Of a DNA stretch of 32,982 nt, positions 22,379-28,735 are shown in pieces. The stretch's first letter is position 1; every line of letters begins with the position of its first letter. The position numbers were made by a program, and so were the translations under genes. The notes below the pieces were generated by a model. The model made no database searches. It was not told the DNA's origin and saw nothing but the letters and a program-made list of their open reading frames with translations. Origin of the DNA: Oscillospiraceae bacterium (GTDB lineage: Bacteria; Bacillota; Clostridia; Oscillospirales; Oscillospiraceae); the NCBI GenBank assembly GCA_021205095.1, contig JAJPYE010000032.1, positions 1-32,982 of the forward strand, in the 5' to 3' direction.

Positions 22379-23164
22379 ATGCTGACCCTCTCCCATATCT
22401 CCAAAACCTTCAACCCCGGCACCGTGAACGAAAAAACTGCCATCGAGGATTTGTCCCTCCACCTGGACAAGGGGGAGTTCGTCACCATCATCGGGGCCAA
22501 CGGCGCGGGGAAATCCACCCTCTTTAACGCCATCGCCGGGAGCTTTTACGCCGATACCGGCTCCATAGTCCTGGATGGGGAGGACATCACCTTCCTCCCG
22601 GAGTATAAGCGGGCCAGGGAGATTGGCCGCCTGTTCCAGGATCCCATGCGGGGCAGCGCCCCCGGCATGACCATCGAGGAGAACATGGCCCTGGCCGCGG
22701 GCAGCGGCGGCTGGCTCAGCCATATCACCAAGGAGGACAAGGCCCGCTTCCGCGATAGGCTTGCCCTGCTGAATATGGGGCTGGAGGATCGGATGCGCCA
22801 GCCCGTCGGCCTGCTCTCCGGCGGTCAGCGCCAGGCCCTTACGCTTATGATGGCCACCATGGTGGAGCCGAAGCTCCTGCTGCTGGACGAGCATACCGCC
22901 GCCCTCGACCCCGCCACGGCGGACAAGGTGCTGGAGCTGACGGAAAAGATTGTCCGGGAGGGCAACCTGACCTGCCTGATGATTACCCACAATATGTCCT
23001 CCGCCCTGGCCCTTGGCACCCGTACCCTGATGATGGACGCCGGGCATATCATCTACGACGTGGGCGGCCCGGAGCGGGAGGGCCTCACCGTGGACGACCT
23101 TCTCGAGCGCTTCAAGGCCGGTGTCGGCAAGGCGCTGGATAACGACAGGATGCTGCTGTCATGA
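22379..23164 (+). CDS. trpZ: ABC transporter ATP-binding protein, TrpZ type
   Basis: This is the cytosolic ATPase of the importer, 261 residues. Walker A GANGAGKST is at about 41-49, Q-loop GRLFQDPM near 83, signature LSGGQRQ near 144, Walker B LLLLDEH near 167, and H-loop MITHN near 203. The active Glu follows the Walker B Asp as expected. The start lies one base after the permease stop with GGGGGGAG upstream. The last codons overlap the next gene (ATGA), so the DUF3267 protein is translationally coupled. Confidence 0.94.
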   Translation: MLTLSHISKTFNPGTVNEKTAIEDLSLHLDKGEFVTIIGANGAGKSTLFNAIAGSFYADTGSIVLDGEDITFLPEYKRAREIGRLFQDPMRGSAPGMTIEENMALAAGSGGWLSHITKEDKARFRDRLALLNMGLEDRMRQPVGLLSGGQRQALTLMMATMVEPKLLLLDEHTAALDPATADKVLELTEKIVREGNLTCLMITHNMSSALALGTRTLMMDAGHIIYDVGGPEREGLTVDDLLERFKAGVGKALDNDRMLLS

Positions 23165-23742
23165 AAAGCTGTCTGGAGCTGCCCGAGGGGTATGAGGCGT
23201 TGTTTGCCATTGATTTGCAAAAGGACAAAAAGCTGGCCCTGCTGGTAAACAGTCTGGCCCTTGTCATCGCGCTGGCGTTGATTGTCCTGGGCGGGGCGTT
23301 GATGCTGAGGCATTCCGAAATCATTATTGAGCTTACCCTGGTCAAGACACTGGCGCTGCTGGCGGGACTGGTCGTCTATATCCTCCTTCATGAGCTGGTG
23401 CATGGGATTTTTATGCGCCTTTACAGCGGCCAGCGGCCAAAATACGGCTTCACGGGCTTGTATGCCTACGCCGGGAGCCAGGCGTATTTTGCCAAAAAGC
23501 CCTATATCGTCATTGCCCTGGCCCCCATCGTGGTGTGGGGCGTGGTGCTGGCCGCACTTTGTGTCCTGCTTCCCCGGGACTGGTTCTGGGTTGTGTGGCT
23601 CATTCAGGTCATCAACCTCTCCGGTGCGGCGGGAGATCTGTATGTTACCGTTCGCTTTTCCCATCTCCCCAGGAACATTTTAGTGCAGGACACCGGCGTG
23701 TCCATGACGGTGTTCGGGCGTGGTTTGGAAAAAAACGGCTGA
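23161..23742 (+). CDS. DUF3267 membrane protein with HExxH motif
   Basis: This is a 193-residue membrane protein. Helices lie at about 25-48 and 58-85, the second carrying HELVH (His77-Glu78-His81), the zinc-metalloprotease motif within the membrane as in site-2-protease-like families. Two further hydrophobic segments at about 115-138 and 140-160 follow, with NLSGAAGDLYVT; the Asp may be a further metal ligand. The family is DUF3267, with no known substrate. It is fused by ATGA overlap to trpZ, so it is made with the transporter; a role in transporter turnover or regulation is only a guess. A bidirectional terminator follows. Confidence 0.82.
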   Translation: MKSCLELPEGYEALFAIDLQKDKKLALLVNSLALVIALALIVLGGALMLRHSEIIIELTLVKTLALLAGLVVYILLHELVHGIFMRLYSGQRPKYGFTGLYAYAGSQAYFAKKPYIVIALAPIVVWGVVLAALCVLLPRDWFWVVWLIQVINLSGAAGDLYVTVRFSHLPRNILVQDTGVSMTVFGRGLEKNG

Positions 23743-23812
23743 CACCGACTGAGTCCCTGCGATATATGGAGGAAGAGTTTTTTAAACCTGGTGTATGCCC
23801 GTAAAACATAAA

Positions 23813-23851
23813 CCCGCCGCCTCTCCAATACGGAGAAGCGGCGGGATTTAT
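23813..23851. terminator. Bidirectional terminator between trp operon and rplA
   Basis: CCCGCCGC (23813-23820) and GCGGCGGG (23838-23845), extended inward by TCTCC/GGAGA, with ATTTATAT following on plus and TTTATGTTTT on minus. It ends both the DUF3267 gene and the rpmG-rplA operon. Confidence 0.82.
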
Positions 23852-23867
23852 ATGTGCTGGGCTTGGA

Positions 23868-24560
23868 TTACACAGCCTTCTGGGCGTTGACCTTGATGCC
23901 GGGGCCCATGGTGGAGGCGGTGACGCAGGTACGGATATACTGGCCTTTGGCGGCGGCGGGCTTGGCCTTGATGATAGCGCCGATGAGCGCCTCATAGTTC
24001 TCCTGAAGCTTTTCGGGGCCGAAGCTGACCTTGCCGATGGGGCAGTGGATGATGTTGGTCTTGTCCAGGCGGTACTCGATCTTACCGGCCTTGACCTCGT
24101 TGATGGCCTGGGTCAGGTTGGGGGTGACGGTGCCGGCCTTGGGGGAGGGCATCAGGCCCTTGGGGCCAAGGACTTTACCAAGACGGCCCACAACGCCCAT
24201 CATATCCGGGCTTGCGATGACCACGTCGAAGTCAAACCAGTTCTCGGTCTGAATCTTCTGAACCAGCTCCTGGCCGCCGGCGTAATCGGCTCCAGCCGCC
24301 TTGCACTCTTCCTCGCGCTCCGGCTTGCAGAACACCAGAACGGTGCGGGACTTGCCGGTGCCGTGGGGCAGCACGATGGCGCCGCGCACCTGCTGGTCGG
24401 CGTGACGACCGTCCACGCCCAGCTTGACGTGCAGCTCGACGGTCTCGTCAAACTTGGCCTTGCTGGCCTTGCACACCAGCTCGAAGGCGTCCTTGGGATC
24501 ATATACGGTCTGTTTATCAATGAGCTTGGCGCTCTCTTTATAATTCTTGCCTCTGAACAT
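23868..24560 (-). CDS. rplA: 50S ribosomal protein L1
   Basis: This is the ribosomal L1 stalk protein, 230 residues, normal length. The family block [32 protein letters not shown] is near residues 112-144 and [13 protein letters not shown] near 170. GGAGG precedes the ATG at 24560. It is last in the operon. L1 commonly represses its own operon by binding the leader, but no clear site could be placed here. rplJ and rplL do not follow, unlike in most bacteria. Confidence 0.98.
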   Translation of the reverse strand: MFRGKNYKESAKLIDKQTVYDPKDAFELVCKASKAKFDETVELHVKLGVDGRHADQQVRGAIVLPHGTGKSRTVLVFCKPEREEECKAAGADYAGGQELVQKIQTENWFDFDVVIASPDMMGVVGRLGKVLGPKGLMPSPKAGTVTPNLTQAINEVKAGKIEYRLDKTNIIHCPIGKVSFGPEKLQENYEALIGAIIKAKPAAAKGQYIRTCVTASTMGPGIKVNAQKAV

Positions 24561-24617
24561 TCAAAATTTCCTCCAATAATGTGGTTAAGCGGAAGTTTTC
24601 CTCCCACATGAACGGGC

Positions 24618-25043
24618 TCAGTCGCCCACCAGAACGCCCATACTGCGGCAGGTGCCGGCGATCATGCTCATGGCCGACTCCAGACTGGTGCAGTTCAGGT
24701 CTGGCATTTTCTGCTCCGCGATCTTTTGCAGATCCGCCTTCGAAATGGTGGCTACCTTATCCCGCTGAGGCACGCCGGAGGCGTGTTCAATGTTGCAGGC
24801 CTTCTTGATGAGCAGGGCCGCCGGGGGCGTTTTGGTGATGAAGGTGAAGCTGCGGTCGGCATACACGGTGATGACCACGGGGATCATCATGCCCATGTCG
24901 CCCTTTGTGCGCTCGTTGAAGTCCTTGGTGAACTGGCCGATGTTGATGCCGTACTGGCCAAGGGCGGGGCCAACGGGAGGCGCAGGAGTGGCCTTGCCCG
25001 CCGGAACCTGGAATCTAACGTATCCAACAATTTTTTGAGACAT
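24618..25043 (-). CDS. rplK: 50S ribosomal protein L11
   Basis: This is the ribosomal stalk-base protein of the GTPase centre, 141 residues. The N-terminal proline-rich block ([20 protein letters not shown]) and the C-terminal rRNA-binding domain are standard. GGAG precedes the ATG. The gene order secE-nusG-rplK-rplA is the common one. Confidence 0.98.
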   Translation of the reverse strand: MSQKIVGYVRFQVPAGKATPAPPVGPALGQYGINIGQFTKDFNERTKGDMGMMIPVVITVYADRSFTFITKTPPAALLIKKACNIEHASGVPQRDKVATISKADLQKIAEQKMPDLNCTSLESAMSMIAGTCRSMGVLVGD

Positions 25044-25090
25044 TTTTCATTACTCCTATTTGACCCTCTGTATAAAGAGGCTGTAAATAA

Positions 25091-25618
25091 TCAATCTTCC
25101 TTCACCGATTCGATCTGATCCATATCCAGATCTACCGGTGTTTCCCGCCCAAACATGGAGACAATGACCCGCACACGGTCTTTTTCCGGCTCCAGCTCGT
25201 CCACTGTGCCGAGGAAGCCCTCCAGCGGGCCTTCCGTGACCTTGACCGTGTCGCCCAGGTTAAAGCCTGTGACGATTTCATGCCGCTCTACGCCAAGACT
25301 CAAAACCTCTTCCTCAGTCAGGGGGACGGGCTTGCCGTCCATGGCCACGAAGCCGGTGGAGCCGCGGGCATTGCGGATGATATGCCAGGTGTCGTCCGTC
25401 AGGATCATTTTCACCAGGACGTAGCCCGGAAAGATCTTGCGGTCATAGGTTTTGTCGCCTTTGTCGGTATGTTCGGTGACACTCTCCATGGGGATCTTGA
25501 CCTCCAGGATCAGATCCTCCATATGGCGGTTCTCTGCCGATTTCAGGATGGAGGCAGAGACGGTATTTTCATAACCTGAGTATGTGTGAACCACATACCA
25601 TTTCGCATCCTCAGCCAT
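25091..25618 (-). CDS. nusG: Transcription termination/antitermination factor NusG
   Basis: This RNA polymerase elongation factor has 175 residues. The NGN domain (WYVVHTYSGYENTVSASI, then FPGYVLVKM and GSTGFV) is followed by a KOW domain (GDTVKVTEGPLEGFLGTVDEL). It starts four bases after the secE stop without an obvious ribosome site, so it is probably translated by coupling. Confidence 0.98.
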   Translation of the reverse strand: MAEDAKWYVVHTYSGYENTVSASILKSAENRHMEDLILEVKIPMESVTEHTDKGDKTYDRKIFPGYVLVKMILTDDTWHIIRNARGSTGFVAMDGKPVPLTEEEVLSLGVERHEIVTGFNLGDTVKVTEGPLEGFLGTVDELEPEKDRVRVIVSMFGRETPVDLDMDQIESVKED

Positions 25619-25622
25619 GATA

Positions 25623-25895
25623 TTATGCGAAGATGTTGATCAGCGCCTTCACAAGCGCCTGAGCCGCGCTGTCAAAGCCCCAAAGGACAATGGCGCACAC
25701 CACGATCATGACCACGGCAATGCCGGTGTTCTTGGCGGTCTGCTTGCGGGTGGGCCAAACCACCTTTTTCAGCTCGCTCTTCATATCCCGGAACCACTTG
25801 CCGATGCGCTTGAAGAAGCCAAGCTTTTCCGAGGTCTTCTTGACGGCGACCTTCGAGGTGGCGGGAGCGGTGTTGTTCTTCTTTTCCTCTGCCAT
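25623..25895 (-). CDS. secE: Preprotein translocase subunit SecE
   Basis: This is the small SecYEG subunit, 90 residues, with a polar N-terminus, the amphipathic helix FRDMKSELKKVVWPTRKQT (near 36-54) that is the family signature, and one membrane helix near 58-80. The ATG at 25895 is chosen for GGAGG eight bases upstream. Confidence 0.96.
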   Translation of the reverse strand: MAEEKKNNTAPATSKVAVKKTSEKLGFFKRIGKWFRDMKSELKKVVWPTRKQTAKNTGIAVVMIVVCAIVLWGFDSAAQALVKALINIFA

Positions 25896-25909
25896 AATTG
25901 TGGCCTCCC

Positions 25910-26071
25910 TTACTTGGTTTCCTGATGCAGCGTGTGCTTCCGGCAGAAGGGGCAATACTTGTTCAGTTCCAGCTTTTCCGTGGTGTTTTTCTTGTTTTTG
26001 AACGTATTGTAGTTCCTCTGCTTGCATTCGCTGCAGCGTAGCACGACCTTGATTCTCGCTTCTGCTGCCAT
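25910..26071 (-). CDS. rpmG: 50S ribosomal protein L33
   Basis: This short gene encodes 53 residues. The two zinc pairs CSEC (near 14) and CPFC (near 41) and the segments [17 protein letters not shown] and HQETK identify bL33 of the zinc-binding type. AAGGAGGTG precedes the ATG at 26071. It is first in the rpmG-secE-nusG-rplK-rplA operon. Confidence 0.96.
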   Translation of the reverse strand: MAAEARIKVVLRCSECKQRNYNTFKNKKNTTEKLELNKYCPFCRKHTLHQETK

Positions 26072-26101
26072 ATTTTCGGCACCTCCTTGTTATATTGCCT
26101 C

Positions 26102-26142
26102 CCTGTTCCGGCCATAACGGGTTCTCCCGCCCGGACGGCAGG
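26102..26142 (-). promoter_or_regulatory. Structured leader hairpin of the rpmG operon
   Basis: CCTG/CAGG, TCCGG/CCGGA and GCGGG/CCCGT nest into one interrupted hairpin with a 4-base AGAA loop in the mRNA leader between promoter and rpmG. Its role is unknown; a ribosomal-protein autoregulatory site is possible. Confidence 0.4.
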
Positions 26143-26150
26143 TAAAACCT

Positions 26151-26179
26151 ATGTTATCACACTTCTATGAAGATTGCAA
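26151..26179 (-). promoter_or_regulatory. Promoter of the rpmG-secE-nusG-rplKA operon
   Basis: On the minus strand TTGCAA (26174-26179), a 17-base spacer and TAACAT (26151-26156). Confidence 0.55.
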
Positions 26180-26284
26180 CCCTTTTTCTTTCTTCGGGAT
26201 AAGTGTTTTTCCCATTCTCCCGCTGAACTACGCAAAGGCCGGGGCCTGCTTCTGGCCCCGGCCCTTGAATTTGCCGGTATGTGT

Positions 26285-27148
26285 TTATTTTACGACCTTC
26301 AGATGGCGGGTGCTGACAGGATGCTCCAAAAGCTCCGGGTTTGCCAGCAGCTCCTTCAGCCGGGCGAAAGCCAGGGCGAAGTAGTGGCCGGAGGCGATGC
26401 GCTCGTCCATAACAATGCCCAGGGGCAGGCAGTGGACAAGCTCGATCTCCCCGCCCTTGCCCCGCTTTGGCACCTCCCGCATATTGCCCATGGCCAGGGC
26501 GATGGAGGTGGTGCCGAAGTCGTAAACGTGGTGATAGATGTGGTTTGTGCGGATGCTGGTCAGGTTCGTCATCAAAAGGCTTGCGTGGAAGGGGCTGACG
26601 TCCACCAGCGCCTTGGGCAGAAGACCGTGCCGATCCATGAAGCGCAGCAGCCATCCGGCGATGTCCAGCAGGCCGCCCAGCTTGCACAGAACACCCATGA
26701 TTTTGTCCAGACCATTTGCGTCCTCCGCCGCCGGGGAGGCGTTTTTCTCTACATACTCGTCCAGCTTCCGCTGCACGTCGAAGATGGTGTCCTCCGGGTC
26801 GAAATAGAGCTTGCCCATGGTGCCGTTGTTGGCCCGGTCGCCGGGACGCAGCACCACCAGGGAGACGGAGATGTCGTTGTGCTGGTATATCCGCCGCCGA
26901 ACCACGAAGCGGTTCAGGGAGGGGAACTCCGACACCATCTGGACGTAGGCCGCCAGAATCAGGGACATATTGTTGATGCGGACGCCCTCCCGCCGCTTTT
27001 TATTCAAATATTTCCGCATTGGCTCCACGGGAATATCCACCGTGGTCATGTTCATGGCGTCATGGCGCTCGGTCATAAACTGGGGAACCAGGTAATACAT
27101 CGGCCCCTCGTCGCCCACACGCACACGGGTACCGTCAACTCTGCCCAT
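26285..27148 (-). CDS. E2 acyltransferase-like protein lacking the catalytic His-Asp pair
   Basis: This 287-residue protein resembles the catalytic domain of 2-oxo acid dehydrogenase E2/chloramphenicol acetyltransferase fold proteins: an N-terminal MTTVDIPVEPMRKYLNKKR, SLILAAYVQMVSEFP, and near the end LPLGIVMDERIASGHYFALAF followed by LLANPELLE. In active E2 the corresponding box is DHRxxDG; here it reads DERIASG, with Glu249 for the catalytic His and Ser253 for the Asp. There is no lipoyl or E1-binding domain and no E1 or E3 gene nearby. ATG 27148 is used because AAAGGAGG lies eight bases upstream. I infer a non-catalytic or altered-activity relative. A palindrome covers its promoter. Confidence 0.75.
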   Translation of the reverse strand: MGRVDGTRVRVGDEGPMYYLVPQFMTERHDAMNMTTVDIPVEPMRKYLNKKRREGVRINNMSLILAAYVQMVSEFPSLNRFVVRRRIYQHNDISVSLVVLRPGDRANNGTMGKLYFDPEDTIFDVQRKLDEYVEKNASPAAEDANGLDKIMGVLCKLGGLLDIAGWLLRFMDRHGLLPKALVDVSPFHASLLMTNLTSIRTNHIYHHVYDFGTTSIALAMGNMREVPKRGKGGEIELVHCLPLGIVMDERIASGHYFALAFARLKELLANPELLEHPVSTRHLKVVK

Positions 27149-27191
27149 TGTATTTGCCTCCTTTAAGGACACCGGCTGCCGCCGGAAAAAA

Positions 27192-27229
27192 CTTAAATAT
27201 ATTTAAGCATATTTTGCCATGAAATGCAA
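27192..27229 (-). promoter_or_regulatory. Promoter with palindromic operator for the E2-like gene
   Basis: On the minus strand TTGCAT (27224-27229) is followed after 17-18 bases by an extended -10 (TGC then TTAAAT/TAAATA). The -10 lies inside the perfect 16-bp palindrome CTTAAATATATTTAAG (27192-27207), a likely repressor site. Confidence 0.5.
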
Positions 27230-27283
27230 TACCTCGGCGCGTGAAAATGAAAATTTTAGCTATCTTGCCATACTGTTCAGAAC

Positions 27284-27318
27284 GAAAAAGGGAGCGGTTC
27301 CGAAAAACCGCCCCTTTT
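27284..27318 (-). terminator. Terminator of the secreted hydrolase gene
   Basis: On the minus strand GGGGCGGTT and AACCGCTCCC pair (one mismatch) and are followed by TTTTTCGTT. Confidence 0.82.
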
Positions 27319-27342
27319 CTCAGCTATATTGTGTTTTCATCT

Positions 27343-28341
27343 TTACTCCTTCACCTGCTGGAACAGCCAGTCCCGGACGGCGCTGATTTTGTAGGCGTGG
27401 TCGAAGGAATACATATGCTCCCCGGCGTTGCCGGCGGCGGACACGCCGTCGGGCAGGACGCTGCCCTCCTCCCAGGCGATGAAGTTTGCAAGATACCCCT
27501 CGTCGATCAGAGCCTGAACGGTTTCCTCGATAACCTCGGTCTCGTCCTTGGCGTTCAGCCGGGCCTGACCGTAGGCCACGCCGTCCTCGTCGAACATGGC
27601 GATGACGTTGGCCATGCCCTGGGAGGCCTTTTCATCGCCTTCGGCGGCAAAGTAGAAGAAGGGCTGCTCCTCCAGCGCGGTGAGAATCTCCACCGGCCAC
27701 TGGCCGTCCACATAGAGGCTGGCGGCGAACAGGTCGGGATAGGTGCCGTTGAGATACAGGGCCGTCATGCAGCCCATGGACTGCCCGGTGATGTACAGGC
27801 GGTTTTCGTCGATGCTGTAGGTCTCCTGCAGGACAGCCAGCAGGTTCAGGGTGGCCGCCACATAGTCCGTCACGTCCTCCTCCCCGTCCAGAATGTTCTC
27901 CGGGTATTCCGGAGCCAGGACGAAGCAGGGATGCTTCTCCTGATCCTCCTCCGTGGCCCATACCAGCGCGCCATAGCCCTGCTCCAGGGCGTCCGTGGTC
28001 TGGCCGCCCACCACGCTGGAATCGGGGATGAACAGCACCAGGGGGTAGGCCTGGGTCTCGTCATAGTCCTCCGGCACGAACAGGTTATAGGAAAAGCTCC
28101 GGCCTGTCTCCTCGTCCTCATAGTCGAGCTGCTGGAATTTCTCCTCTACCTCCGCCAGCAGGGCGGCCAGCTCCTCATCGTCGCTCTTGTCCACGCCGCC
28201 GCCTCCCGTCCGTCCGGCGTCCCGCCCGGCCATGGTCATCTCCCCGGAAGCGGACGGCTCCTCCGATGTGGCCCAGGCCCCCAGTGCCAGGCCGGAAAGG
28301 CACAGCGTCAGCGTCAGTACCGTCGCAATGATTCGTTTCAT
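27343..28341 (-). CDS. Secreted alpha/beta hydrolase, esterase-like
   Basis: This exported serine hydrolase has 332 residues. A signal peptide (basic MKRIIA, hydrophobic core to about residue 21, cleavage probably after LGAWA) is followed by a low-complexity Gly/Asp stretch. The hydrolase fold starts near 83 (SYNLFVPEDYDETQ, YPLVLFIPD). The nucleophile elbow is GQSMG (Ser188), and the catalytic His is probably His315 in SFDHAYKI. The layout is like PHB-depolymerase/feruloyl-esterase-type secreted esterases in gut Clostridia; the substrate cannot be named. ATG 28341 is chosen for TAGGAGG upstream. It has its own promoter and terminator. Confidence 0.82.
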   Translation of the reverse strand: MKRIIATVLTLTLCLSGLALGAWATSEEPSASGEMTMAGRDAGRTGGGGVDKSDDEELAALLAEVEEKFQQLDYEDEETGRSFSYNLFVPEDYDETQAYPLVLFIPDSSVVGGQTTDALEQGYGALVWATEEDQEKHPCFVLAPEYPENILDGEEDVTDYVAATLNLLAVLQETYSIDENRLYITGQSMGCMTALYLNGTYPDLFAASLYVDGQWPVEILTALEEQPFFYFAAEGDEKASQGMANVIAMFDEDGVAYGQARLNAKDETEVIEETVQALIDEGYLANFIAWEEGSVLPDGVSAAGNAGEHMYSFDHAYKISAVRDWLFQQVKE

Positions 28342-28385
28342 ATGATAGCCTCCTAAGTTCATTACTTTTTTAACAGGATGGGGTC

Positions 28386-28415
28386 AGTATACCACAAACC
28401 GAAAAAAGATGCTAA
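28386..28415 (-). promoter_or_regulatory. Promoter of the secreted hydrolase gene
   Basis: On the minus strand an extended -10, TGG-TATACT (TATACT at 28386-28391), with TTAGCA (28410-28415) 18 bases upstream. Confidence 0.5.
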
Positions 28416-28460
28416 GGGAAAATGAGGATCATAGAAAAATCCTTATGCAAAATATTAGAA

Positions 28461-28577
28461 TGTCCGATTATGCCAAACGATAAATTCCACCCGCCAATCT
28501 ATAATTTAAGGTTGTCCGACAATGCAGGGCGAATAATATTGCCCGCCAATCTACAATTTAAAGTGTCCGACGATGCA
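28461..28577. repeat. Tandem repeat, 51-52 bp unit, about 2.3 copies
   Basis: TGTCCGA starts at 28461, 28513 and 28564, and CCCGCCAATCT at 28490 and 28542, giving a period of 51-52. The unit also contains ATGCAGGGCGA and AATTTAA. The third unit runs directly into palindromic repeat copy C. The 394-base gap 28342-28735 contains no gene, only a promoter, this repeat, copy C and a terminator. Confidence 0.75.
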
Positions 28578-28676
28578 GGGCGAGGGATTTTGTTCGCTGG
28601 CTAGGCGCGGCGACGCAGGCGTACATCAGTACGTCAAGGAGCCGCAACGACGTCCAGCGGACAAAAGACCCGCCCC
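28578..28676. repeat. Palindromic repeat, copy C
   Basis: Arms GGGCGAGGGATTTTGTTCGC (28578-28597) and GCGGACAAAAGACCCGCCC (28657-28675) are near complements. The core GACGCAGGCGTAC-atca-GTACGTCAAGGAGCCGC (28612-28644) matches copies A and B. Confidence 0.85.
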
Positions 28677-28685
28677 GTCCGAAAG

Positions 28686-28723
28686 AAGGCCCCTGCCAAA
28701 ACGGGAGTTTTGGCAGGGGCCTT
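28686..28723 (-). terminator. Terminator of the sulfotransferase-cysD-cysNC operon
   Basis: AAGGCCCCTGCCAAAAC (28686-28702) and GTTTTGGCAGGGGCCTT (28707-28723) form a perfect 17-bp stem with a GGGA loop; TTCTTTC continues in the minus direction. It lies 12 bases past the cysNC stop. Confidence 0.9.
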
Positions 28724-28735
28724 CGGTATGCGCCA

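Noticed and set aside
17795-28676. Palindromic repeats as a CRISPR array
   Set aside because: Copies are kilobases apart, long and divergent, with genes between them and no regular spacers.
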